DNA from: Bdellovibrionales bacterium
GTDB taxonomy: Bacteria > Bdellovibrionota > Bdellovibrionia > Bdellovibrionales > UBA1609
DNA: 64,000 nucleotides
Reading direction: 5' to 3'
Assembly: GCA_019695175.1 (NCBI GenBank)
Contig: JAIBAM010000010.1
Coordinates: 1 to 64,000, forward strand
A program made the position numbers and the translations under genes. How positions within the stretch are numbered: the first letter of the stretch is position 1; the number at the start of each line of letters is the position of its first letter. Of this stretch, positions 42,747 through 50,438 are shown piece by piece. The notes beneath the pieces were generated by a model. That model did no database searches. It was not told the DNA's origin and saw only the letters and a list, made by a program, of their open reading frames with translations.

Positions 42747-42929
42747 ATGGACGAGTTTGTTTTACGTGTAGCACTTCTTTCCCTAAATAACAAGGGAGGC
42801 ACTTTATTTTTAAAGCTTATTTGGAATACAACTGTGACAGATGTTACTAGTTATAAAATTTTTAAAAATTTAGGTGGAAGGAAAAACTGTGAGTTAAGGA
42901 TCTTAGAACAAGTTTTGAAAAGACAATAA
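42747..42929 (+). CDS. Small hypothetical protein
   Basis: A 60-codon frame ending exactly where a 14-bp terminator-like stem begins. A possible -10 box (TATTCT) lies just before the ATG, so translation may be nearly leaderless; there is no ribosome-binding site. The product is basic (pattern VTDVTSYKIFKNLGGRKNCE) with no known motif. The abutting terminator is the main support. Confidence 0.35.
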   Translation: MDEFVLRVALLSLNNKGGTLFLKLIWNTTVTDVTSYKIFKNLGGRKNCELRILEQVLKRQ

Positions 42930-42964
42930 CTAAACTTCTTTAGAAGAAAAAAAGAAGTTTAGTT
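42928..42964. terminator. Bidirectional terminator-like hairpin
   Basis: AACTAAACTTCTTT (42928-42941) pairs perfectly with 42951-42964, with a 9-base A-rich loop. It sits between the small plus-strand ORF and the converging XRE gene. A-runs and T-runs flank the arms on both strands. Confidence 0.65.
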
Positions 42965-42979
42965 AAAAATAAATTATAA

Positions 42980-43270
42980 CTATTTAGATTTAGATTTTTG
43001 ACCTGACAAAGCACCAGTAAGAACTGACTTTTGTTCATCTAAAATAAGGCGGATCACTTCACCTGCATCGACGTGATACAATTTTACTAGCACCTTCAAA
43101 TTCTTTAGTGGAGGACTGCATAGACCGCGTTCAAAATTTGAAACGAATTGTGGGCTTGAGTAGCCTAATCTTTGAGCTATTTGAGCTTGTGTGAAGCCGG
43201 CAGACTCTCGTTTTTCCCTTAAATATTGTCCCAAATTATGGTGCAGCGCCGATTTTGTAGTAAGTTTCAT
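42980..43270 (-). CDS. XRE-family transcriptional regulator
   Basis: A 96-aa protein with one HTH_3 domain at residues ~12-67: LGQYLREKRESAGFTQAQIA, QRLGYSSPQFVSNFERGLCS, PPLKNLKVLVKLYHVDAGEV. The C-terminal 25 residues are a polar tail. Such small XRE proteins usually repress their own and neighbouring genes. A perfect palindrome, CTTGTTC-GATA-GAACAAG, lies 25-42 bases upstream of its start and is probably its operator. The divergent FMN-reductase gene could be co-regulated. Confidence 0.9.
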   Translation of the reverse strand: MKLTTKSALHHNLGQYLREKRESAGFTQAQIAQRLGYSSPQFVSNFERGLCSPPLKNLKVLVKLYHVDAGEVIRLILDEQKSVLTGALSGQKSKSK

Positions 43271-43294
43271 TTATCCCTCTCTTTTTATATTAAT

Positions 43295-43312
43295 CTTGTT
43301 CGATAGAACAAG
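43295..43312 (-). promoter_or_regulatory. Probable operator of the XRE regulator
   Basis: CTTGTTC (43295-43301), spacer GATA, GAACAAG (43306-43312): a perfect 7-bp inverted repeat. On the minus strand TTGTTC, 16 bases, then TATAAA fits a promoter whose -35 lies in the palindrome, ahead of AGAGAGGG and ATG. The assignment is inferred from position. Confidence 0.6.
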
Positions 43313-43577
43313 CCTTGAAATGGGACGTTCTATTGGCTAAACGAAAAAGAATCAAGTTGAACTTAATAAGTTTAGCAATATTAGTGATTTTTCACGGTTA
43401 AATTGTAAAAAATAATCATTTGTAATACGATCTGACCATGGGAAATCGTTTATTTACAATAAAATTAAACCTATTGAGTTCCAATAGTTGCGTGGTATTG
43501 AGTTGAATAAATGAAACTGCTGAGATCCATGGACTTCTAATGAAGTGTTTGCTCGCCTCAAAAGAAAGGATTTTATC

Positions 43578-44132
43578 GTGATAGTTATTTTATCAGGTAC
43601 AAACAGATTAAATTCAAGAACTCTTATTGTCGCAAAAAAAGTAAAAGAGTTTTATGACGAACTAAATGAAAAATCTGAACTCATGGACTTATCTTTAATC
43701 CCAATTGCCTATGGTAAAGAACAAAGTTATTCAGATCCTGTTGGAGCGGAGTTACGTCAAGCTATTGAAAAAATAAATAGTGCCAAAGGACTTGTGATTA
43801 TTTCACCGGAGTATAACGGCTCTTACCCCGGGGTTTTAAAATATTTTATAGACCACTGGAGTTATCCTAAATCTTTTGAATATAGACCGGTTTGTTTTAT
43901 TGGTCTCGGGGGGAGGTTTGGTGGACTCAGACCTGTGGAACATCTCCAACAAGTCTTTGGTTATCGAAATGCCTTCATGTTTCCCCAAAGAGTTTTTCTC
44001 TTTAATGTTTGGGATCTCATCAAGGAAAACACGCTACAAGATGAGTTTAGTTTAGAACTACTTAAAGGCCAATCCAGAGGTTTTATTCATTTTATCACAG
44101 CTCTAGGTCAGCAAGATTTAAAACCAAGGTGA
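43578..44132 (+). CDS. NADPH-dependent FMN reductase family protein
   Basis: A flavodoxin-fold reductase. The start IVILSGTNRLNSRTLIVAKK gives the FMN phosphate-binding loop (G-T-x-R-x-x-S), and LVIISPEYNGSYPGVLKYFI carries the typical PEYNGS-PG-LK segment of NADPH:FMN/azo reductases (SsuE/ChrR type). I start at GTG 43578, seven bases after AAAGGA, instead of the longer frame from 43545. The 184-aa length is normal. It is a cytoplasmic quinone/flavin reductase of uncertain physiological substrate. It is divergent from the XRE regulator, 307 bases away. Confidence 0.88.
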   Translation: MIVILSGTNRLNSRTLIVAKKVKEFYDELNEKSELMDLSLIPIAYGKEQSYSDPVGAELRQAIEKINSAKGLVIISPEYNGSYPGVLKYFIDHWSYPKSFEYRPVCFIGLGGRFGGLRPVEHLQQVFGYRNAFMFPQRVFLFNVWDLIKENTLQDEFSLELLKGQSRGFIHFITALGQQDLKPR

Positions 44133-44213
44133 AAAATAATTAAATCTTAAATCAACAAACCCGACCCAGCTGTTACAAGGTAAAAGATTCAAATGGAATT
44201 CATTTCTGTGGGT

Positions 44214-44702
44214 TTATAATTCATTTACTGAAACTGTGTCCTCCAGATTCCCGTCTTGAGTCCATTTATATTGAACCGCATATTTCCTGCTTGTTTTTGT
44301 TTGATCTTTATTTAGCCATAAACCACTTGTGTAAATAGTATTTAAATTCGAATCTATGGAAAATTCTTGAACTTCATCAAATGAGGCCACTTCTAAAAAA
44401 TGACGACAGGGTCTCAAGTCATCAGGGCAAATGCTAATTGTAATAAAGTGACCATTAGGGCTGACCCTTCCCCACATATCAAATACAGAAACGTCTGCTT
44501 TGAATGTTTTATTATTTTTAACTGTTGAAATGGTAAAACGTTTGAGCGACTGGACCATCCACAAAACGTCGTATCTCTCGGGCTCTTCAGCTTCAGCTCT
44601 TACTTTCTTTGCTACGAATGTTGGTTTATGACTGTATGAAGCCTCCACGATACCATCAGTGGATAAAACAAACATTATTGAAAACAATAAACTTTTTAAC
44701 AT
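44214..44702 (-). CDS. Secreted protein of unknown function
   Basis: A 162-aa product with a signal peptide (MLKSLLFSIMFVLSTDGIVEA). The rest is strand-rich (VSPNGHFITISICPDDLRPC, LNTIYTSGLWLNKDQTK) with two cysteines eight residues apart near position 90. I recognise no family. Its start is preceded by A-run + eight Gs + A + ATG, so the ribosome-binding site is a homopolymer tract, similar to the caspase-like gene at 12.4 kb. It is transcribed alone. Confidence 0.68.
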   Translation of the reverse strand: MLKSLLFSIMFVLSTDGIVEASYSHKPTFVAKKVRAEAEEPERYDVLWMVQSLKRFTISTVKNNKTFKADVSVFDMWGRVSPNGHFITISICPDDLRPCRHFLEVASFDEVQEFSIDSNLNTIYTSGLWLNKDQTKTSRKYAVQYKWTQDGNLEDTVSVNEL

Positions 44703-44949
44703 TCCCCCCCCTTTTTTTTAATTTAGTCCTATTTTGCGTCGGTTCGGGGATGGTACCTCAGCTATTGCCGGGTCTAAATTATAAAATTTATATTGGAAAT
44801 ATTTCAAAAAAACTATTTTTTCAGGCTTAAGGAGATGTAATTGAAACATAATATACCTTATCAGAACAATTTTAAGTGATAATATTATTAATTCTTCGAA
44901 ACCTTATTTCTTTTATCTCCTTAAAGTGGATTGAAAAAATTAATTAAAC

Positions 44950-45534
44950 CTAATAGTTAAAATTGAAGGAAGTTCCAATAATGTAAGTTTCATAACTGCC
45001 TTTTCTTACAGCGAGGGGCTTATAACGTTGCACTTTTGCAAACAGGTCCTTGGTCTGTTTGGCAACTTGTTCAGATTCTGGGCCTTCAAATAGCTTCATG
45101 ACGAGATTCCCACCTTTATCTAAGCGGCGTTTAGCAATGGAAAGAACAGTATAGCAAAGCTCTTCACTGAGAGCCTGGTCTCTGGACTTGATTCCTGAAG
45201 TGCTTGGGGCCATATCACTTAGGATTACAGAAAATGGACCCATCTCTTTAAGGTCGAGATTTAAAATGTCCCCAACAATAAATTGAGTTCTTTTAGTGGA
45301 GGAAATTGTGACTGGTTTGAGGTCTATTCCAGTTAGGAAGCCATTTTCGCCTATGATTTTAGCGGCCACTTGGCTCCAAGAACCCGGTGAACAGCCTAGA
45401 TCTAAAACTCGATCTCCAGGTCTGATAATTTTGTACTTTTGCTGTATTTCTTGAAGTTTGTAGGCGGATCTTGCCACAAACCCCTCTTTTTTCGCTTTGT
45501 GAAAATAATGATCTTTAGAATTATAGTGAGCCAT
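44950..45534 (-). CDS. rlmE: 23S rRNA 2'-O-methyltransferase RlmE (FtsJ/RrmJ)
   Basis: RlmE methylates U2552 in the A loop of 23S rRNA. The SAM-binding motif is VLDLGCSPGSWSQVA; the catalytic K-D-K-E tetrad is visible as K in ARSAYKL, D in ILSDMAPSTSG, K in NLVMKLFEG and E in GSYETYIIG. The 194-aa length is normal. It stands alone with normal codon use. It is a heat-shock-type gene in many bacteria but no such promoter could be identified here. Confidence 0.95.
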   Translation of the reverse strand: MAHYNSKDHYFHKAKKEGFVARSAYKLQEIQQKYKIIRPGDRVLDLGCSPGSWSQVAAKIIGENGFLTGIDLKPVTISSTKRTQFIVGDILNLDLKEMGPFSVILSDMAPSTSGIKSRDQALSEELCYTVLSIAKRRLDKGGNLVMKLFEGPESEQVAKQTKDLFAKVQRYKPLAVRKGSYETYIIGTSFNFNY

Positions 45535-45753
45535 GGCTAGGCAAGATAACGCATTCGTGTGAATAATTTCAATTTATTTTTTCAATACCAAGAGCCAGTT
45601 TAGTGAGACTGTATTAGTAGCTAGGGTTGCTAGATTCTGTAGAGAGAGAATTTATAATTTAATCAATCAAAGTCTAGAGTTAGAGTTGAAGAAGTAAATA
45701 GCCGATAGGAAATTCTAGAAATAGATTTTAACTAACTAATTGTTTTCACATCT

Positions 45754-46539
45754 ATGAGGTTATTTCTAAAACGAAAAAATATGTTTCACTGGAACTGGTT
45801 TAAACAATTTATAAAAATGTTTTACTTTGATCCTTCGCAAGATTCGGTTCTTTCTTTGGCCCGTAAACTTAATCTGGACCGCAGAGAGCAAGTAAGAATT
45901 CGTGTTCCAGAAATTCCATGTTCCCTAGCTCCACGGTTTCTCATAAGCGGTTCTGAATTTCCTCTCGTCAATATTAGTATGGGGGGAGTTTGTTTAAAAG
46001 ACATGCAAAACATCTTTTCCAATGAAGTGGGACAGGAGCTTGTCGTCACCATGAATTGGTTAGATACAACCTCCTTGGTTCGCTGTCGTATGGTTGCAAT
46101 TTCAAAACATGTTCAGAGACATTTGTGCTTTGTAGACCTTCCACCACATTTAAGTCAGAGAATTGGTAAAATGGTGGAGGCAGCAATGCCAGGAATAAAA
46201 CTTAGACCACTTCCAATATTAAAATACTCTCCAGCGCAAACTGAAGCCCTAGAACTTTGGACAGGGGTTGGAGGAGAAAGTTTGGCATTTTATGGTGCTG
46301 ATGATTTGGTCGCAGAATTGGTTACAGTTAATTTGACGTACAAATTTTTTCAGAAAATTCCACCAAGAGTTCAACTCAATGAAACTCCGACTCGCACTCG
46401 TCCCGTTAAACATCAGGAACTCTTTCAGGCTCTTTTATTATTAGAAAATGTGGAGCGACCCTCCTACCGAATTGTTCAACTTATAGTACATTTAATTGCA
46501 CAAAAAAACCTTTGGTCTCAGGTGGGAACAAAAAAATGA
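45754..46539 (+). CDS. PilZ-domain protein (c-di-GMP effector candidate)
   Basis: The 261-aa protein contains a PilZ domain: DRREQVRIRVP supplies the RxxxR motif (about residue 42) and VNISMGG the (D/N)xSxxG motif (about 73), both needed for c-di-GMP binding. The domain continues to LCFVDLPPHLSQRIG. The remaining ~115 residues are a non-conserved helical/strand domain. It overlaps the next gene (ATGA), a membrane protein with cyclic-nucleotide-binding domains, so the pair is co-translated and may join two second-messenger signals. Confidence 0.83.
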   Translation: MRLFLKRKNMFHWNWFKQFIKMFYFDPSQDSVLSLARKLNLDRREQVRIRVPEIPCSLAPRFLISGSEFPLVNISMGGVCLKDMQNIFSNEVGQELVVTMNWLDTTSLVRCRMVAISKHVQRHLCFVDLPPHLSQRIGKMVEAAMPGIKLRPLPILKYSPAQTEALELWTGVGGESLAFYGADDLVAELVTVNLTYKFFQKIPPRVQLNETPTRTRPVKHQELFQALLLLENVERPSYRIVQLIVHLIAQKNLWSQVGTKK

Positions 46540-48566
46540 AAAGACCTGTTGGTTTTGAAAAGTTCTGTCCTAAATTGAAAAAGGGGAAGATAGTAACCCA
46601 GGGACGTAGGCTCATTTACGAAACCTTAAACGGACATCAACAAATTGTTCTTCCGATTGAAATGGCTGATGTATTACTGCTTTCTACAGGTGAGTATTCA
46701 ATGACACAAATCATTGAAAAGGTTTTTAGAAGAAAGGGTTCCGTTCATTTTAGAACTGTATTTAAATCAATTCATCAATTGCGGGATCATAATTTTTTAG
46801 AAAATGGTCCAGAGCTCGAAACGCACCTTGGTTGGTCTTCGCCTTATTTTAATTCGACTCCTTGGATATTCACTATAAATTTACTCCACAAAACAAAATT
46901 GTCACGTCCTCATCCGATGAAGTTTTATTTCTTCTCACTTTTTATTATCACTTTGTTTGGGTTTTCCATATCTGAACTTCCTAGTTCTTTAATTTACGGC
47001 TCTTTAATTTATAAGGGCAATTCATTATTCTTAAGTTGGATTGGAAGTTTTGTACTTATTTCAATTCTTATTTCAGGACAATCCATACTAAAATCTTTTG
47101 GACAGCTTCTTTTAACAGGAAATTCTTTTGGTCTAAAACTTCAAATAACCCCCTGGGGCTTTTTTTTAAAAGCAATTGATGAGCCGGTATTTTTAATTAC
47201 AAATCGATTGTTTCTGACTCTTTACCACTTCATTGTTATTATAAGTCCTTATATTTTAATATGGCCAATTTCTTGGATGTTTCCGCAATATTTTGATTTA
47301 GCGGTTACGATTTCTATTATTATGACTTTATTCAATCTTTCACCTTTCGGAAATAGTGAGTTGATGCGAGTCGCTCGAGCCCTTTTTAGTTTGGGACAGA
47401 GTGATTTGGTGTCAGGCTATTTGAAAGATAATTCTCTCTTGTCTCTGCTTATGCCAGTGGGTCAATCCCCTAGAGTTAAGTCGCTGAAAAGTTGGTTATC
47501 ACTGTATGTTTGGTCGTGGTCACTTGTAATGATTTTTTATTTTGCCTATTTAATTAAAACAATTGCTATTTATTCTAGAAGCGAACCTGTGTTTGCCATA
47601 GGATTTTGGACCATAGGTGTTCTCATTGAGTTTTGGGTCCTTGTCCGTCTCATACAGTACAGCTATCAGACCCTTTGGCCCATCATGAGGTTCAGATTAT
47701 ATAGTTTAAGATCTATAAAAAATTACTTCCAAAAAACAGCCTGGAGTTTGCAAAAGCTCAATGATGAATTACCTAAACTACCTCTGTTTTCATATTTTAA
47801 CGGCTCTTCAATTGAAAAACTATTATTACAATCTGAAGTTCTTTATGTACGACCCAATACGCGAATCATTACTCAAGGGGAACTTGGTAAACATCTATTC
47901 GTATTGCTTGATGGAACTCTAATAGTGGAAAGAAATCATGCGAATGCGACCAAAGAAAGAGTGAGTCTGCTACGACCCGTTACAATCTTTGGTGAAATGG
48001 CAATAGTTGAAGAAAGTGAGAGAACTGCAAATGTGATAGTTAAAGACCGTGCTTGTGTTTTAAAAATTCCTGTGAGTGAATTGCGCGCCGAAGCACAAAA
48101 GTCCCAATTAGTTCGGGAAATTGAAGATTTTTGTAATGGAATTATGGTGAATCAATTTTTTACTTCGGCCCCAATGTTTAGAGAACTTTCAGAAGATACA
48201 ATTCATGACATTACAACTCGTTCTGTTTTGCGCTATTTCAAAACAGGAGATAAAGTCTTAAATCAAGGGGACCCTGGTAGAAGTTTCTTCATGGTCGTCC
48301 GAGGGCATGTAGACATTATTATTAATATGAAGCCAATTAAAAAAGTTTACCAGGGTGGGTTTTTTGGTGAAATTGCATTGATTGCTGATATTCCTCGGAC
48401 TGCAACGGTTGTTGCGGCAGAAAATACGGTTTTATTAGAAATGGCTGCCGCAAATTTTTGGGAAATTCTATGCCAAAACATAGAATTGGCTCTCTTCATC
48501 GAAGCTGTTGGAGAGTCAAGATTGACTGAAGACCTTCAGAGCAGTCTAGCTAAAAAAGTGGCTTGA
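46536..48566 (+). CDS. Membrane protein: PqqD-like domain, degenerate M50-like core, two cyclic-nucleotide-binding domains
   Basis: The start is ATG 46536 after AGGTGGG, overlapping the PilZ gene. Residues ~1-95 look like a PqqD-type winged helix (VTQGRRLIYETLNGHQQIVL, then ADVLLL and ITQIIEKVF-like helices). About 130-400 is a multi-helix membrane region resembling M50/YydH-type peptidases, but HExxH is replaced by SGQSILKSFGQ and the NPxxxxDG motif by NLSPFGNSEL, so it cannot be a normal metalloprotease. Residues ~425-545 and ~550-670 are two CNB domains, each with an intact phosphate-binding cassette (FGEMAIVEESERTANV; FGEIALIADIPRTATV). It is predicted to bind cAMP/cGMP-like nucleotides and act as a membrane sensor or regulator. 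Confidence 0.75.
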   Translation: MKRPVGFEKFCPKLKKGKIVTQGRRLIYETLNGHQQIVLPIEMADVLLLSTGEYSMTQIIEKVFRRKGSVHFRTVFKSIHQLRDHNFLENGPELETHLGWSSPYFNSTPWIFTINLLHKTKLSRPHPMKFYFFSLFIITLFGFSISELPSSLIYGSLIYKGNSLFLSWIGSFVLISILISGQSILKSFGQLLLTGNSFGLKLQITPWGFFLKAIDEPVFLITNRLFLTLYHFIVIISPYILIWPISWMFPQYFDLAVTISIIMTLFNLSPFGNSELMRVARALFSLGQSDLVSGYLKDNSLLSLLMPVGQSPRVKSLKSWLSLYVWSWSLVMIFYFAYLIKTIAIYSRSEPVFAIGFWTIGVLIEFWVLVRLIQYSYQTLWPIMRFRLYSLRSIKNYFQKTAWSLQKLNDELPKLPLFSYFNGSSIEKLLLQSEVLYVRPNTRIITQGELGKHLFVLLDGTLIVERNHANATKERVSLLRPVTIFGEMAIVEESERTANVIVKDRACVLKIPVSELRAEAQKSQLVREIEDFCNGIMVNQFFTSAPMFRELSEDTIHDITTRSVLRYFKTGDKVLNQGDPGRSFFMVVRGHVDIIINMKPIKKVYQGGFFGEIALIADIPRTATVVAAENTVLLEMAAANFWEILCQNIELALFIEAVGESRLTEDLQSSLAKKVA

Positions 48567-48605
48567 TAACTCCCCTATTTTAAATGAAAATCAAAACACT
48601 GTGCT

Positions 48606-48641
48606 ATTCCCTACGTTAACTTAGCTGCGAGGGAATAATTT
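48606..48641 (+). terminator. Possible terminator after the CNB membrane protein
   Basis: ATTCCCT (48606-48612) pairs with AGGGAAT (48630-48636), followed by AATTTTT. The 7-bp stem with a 17-base loop is weak but well placed, 40 bases after the stop codon. Confidence 0.4.
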
Positions 48642-48682
48642 TTAACCCGAATAGACAGGGTGTTTCAAAGAGGTAGGAATTT

Positions 48683-49564
48683 TTGAGATATTGGTTTTTT
48701 TTATTTTTTATAAGTTTTATGAGTTTTGTTTCGGCTTTTGCAGAAAAAAATCCTCCTTTAGACAAAGCAAATAACCATTCTAAAAGTGATCTTCAGGCCC
48801 TTTGTCAAAGGGATTTAGGCCAGATTTCCTCTGGAATGATAGAAAGTGAAATTCAGAGCCTGTGTGAGAAAGTTCAATCACTTGATGGTTGCTCCAGTGA
48901 AAAGGGAACTCCCATCTACCATTTTGAACGTCAAGGCACTGGTGGGCAAAAAATATTAGCCATGTCTTTAATTCATGGTGATGAGGGTCCTTCAGGAGAA
49001 GTCACTCGAGTCTGGGCGCAACGGTTAGAAAAGATCAACCCAAGAAATTCCTGGAGGGTGATTTTGGTCGCCAACCCGGATGGTTTTAAAATAAAAAAAC
49101 GCACGAATTCTCGTGGTGTGGATTTGAATCGAAATTTTCCTACCAAAGAATGGGAGAACTCAGCCCTTTTAGATTGGAAAACCAAGGCAAAATCTGATCC
49201 GCGTAGATATCCCGGAGCCCACTCTGCGAGCGAAAAGGAAACCCAGTGTTTGTTGCGTCACTTTGAAGAATTCAAACCAAATTTTATTATATCCATTCAC
49301 ACCCCAATTGGAGTTTTGGATTTTGATGGCCCTCGGGTAAAAGCACCTAAATCTTCACCTCTCCCCTGGTCTCCACTAGGAAATTATCCTGGAAGTCTAG
49401 GCCGCTACATGTGGAAGGATAAGAATATTCCCGTACTCACCATTGAACTTAAAGGGAATTCAGCTGTTGCACGGTTGCATGAACTGGATCAACTTCAAGA
49501 TATTTCAGGTTCATTGGCCATTGAATCAAGACAGACTTCATCTTTAAACGGGGTGAAAAATTAA
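48683..49564 (+). CDS. M14-type murein peptide amidase (MpaA-like), exported
   Basis: The zinc site is intact: H and E in LIHGDEGPSGE, the third ligand in IISIHTPIGVLDF, and the catalytic glutamate in VLTIELKGNSA. NPDGFKIKKRTNSRGVDLNRNFPT is the substrate pocket segment of M14 gamma-D-glutamyl-DAP amidases such as MpaA. Unlike cytoplasmic MpaA, this one has a signal peptide (WFFLFFISFMSFVSAFA), so it acts outside the inner membrane. The start is TTG 48683 behind AGGTAGGA. Such a peptidase could process host or self murein peptides. It is followed by cdd eight bases on. Confidence 0.85.
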   Translation: MRYWFFLFFISFMSFVSAFAEKNPPLDKANNHSKSDLQALCQRDLGQISSGMIESEIQSLCEKVQSLDGCSSEKGTPIYHFERQGTGGQKILAMSLIHGDEGPSGEVTRVWAQRLEKINPRNSWRVILVANPDGFKIKKRTNSRGVDLNRNFPTKEWENSALLDWKTKAKSDPRRYPGAHSASEKETQCLLRHFEEFKPNFIISIHTPIGVLDFDGPRVKAPKSSPLPWSPLGNYPGSLGRYMWKDKNIPVLTIELKGNSAVARLHELDQLQDISGSLAIESRQTSSLNGVKN

Positions 49565-49571
49565 AAATAAG

Positions 49572-49994
49572 GTGATAGAAACCAAGTTTAAATTTACTTT
49601 GGAGTTAGAAGAAGAGCTTTTTACAGCAGCAGAATTAGCCCTTAAAAACAGCTATTCTCCCTATAGTAAGAAAAAAGTGGCAGCAGCCATCCTGTGCAAA
49701 AGTGGAAAAATTTATTACGGTTGCAATATAGAAAACGCTTCCTATGGGGCCACTAATTGTGCTGAAAGGACAGCTCTATTTAAAGCTGTGAGTGAAGGCG
49801 AAAGAAATTTTAGTGCTATATTAATTCTCACTCAAAGCCGTGAGCCTTGGCCTCCTTGTGGTATTTGTCGGCAAGTCTTATTAGAGTTTTTTGATTTACA
49901 ATCTCCAGTGATACTAGCCACCACTCAGGGAAAAAGAAAAAAAACTACTTTGAAAAAACTATGCCCTGACTCCTTTTCCAAAAAAAACCTGTAA
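49572..49994 (+). CDS. cdd: Cytidine deaminase
   Basis: A 140-aa homotetrameric-type cytidine deaminase. The zinc site is GATNCAERTALFKA (C-A-E with the catalytic glutamate) and PPCGICRQVLLEF (C-x2-C). SYSPYSKKKVAAAIL is the usual N-terminal substrate loop. It deaminates cytidine/deoxycytidine to uridine in pyrimidine salvage. The start is GTG 49572 behind AAGG. It probably shares a transcript with the upstream murein amidase. The C-terminal tail is lysine-rich. Confidence 0.95.
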   Translation: MIETKFKFTLELEEELFTAAELALKNSYSPYSKKKVAAAILCKSGKIYYGCNIENASYGATNCAERTALFKAVSEGERNFSAILILTQSREPWPPCGICRQVLLEFFDLQSPVILATTQGKRKKTTLKKLCPDSFSKKNL

Positions 49995-49999
49995 GAGCC

Positions 50000-50278
50000 A
50001 TGAGATTGAAAATAACAAAAGTTTCAACTGTCCCCGTCTTTGGCGTAGAGCCCAAAAGCTTTAGAGGGCAAGGTACATTTTGTTTAAATTTAATGGGGGT
50101 ATCTAAAAAACCCTCTGCTGGATTATTATATTTTCGTCAGAATTATTTCTACGCGTCGAAAAATGGAAACTGCTATGACAGGTTTCAGTGGAATGCTTTT
50201 TTTTCATTAAAAATGAACTGGTTTACAAAAAGAACTTTAAGATCCGATAAGTTTAAAGGCCATCTTCAATTGGATTAA
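50000..50278 (+). CDS. Hypothetical protein after cdd
   Basis: A 92-codon frame starting six bases after the cdd stop. The product is basic and aromatic (LLYFRQNYFYASKNGNCYDR) with no recognised motif, signal or membrane helix. The ribosome-binding site is weak (GTAAGAG). The close spacing after cdd is its main support; it could be a chance frame. Confidence 0.4.
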   Translation: MRLKITKVSTVPVFGVEPKSFRGQGTFCLNLMGVSKKPSAGLLYFRQNYFYASKNGNCYDRFQWNAFFSLKMNWFTKRTLRSDKFKGHLQLD

Positions 50279-50438
50279 GTGGTATAAATCAATAAAAGTG
50301 ATATTCAGCGATTAGCCATGTGACTCCAATCGAAAACAGCAGATGGCGTTGGTATAATGAAACCTGTGTCTACTTTTTTTGGAAATACCAGATAAGAAGG
50401 TACTTTTTTAGAGGATCAAAATAGCTTAGGAGAACTGT

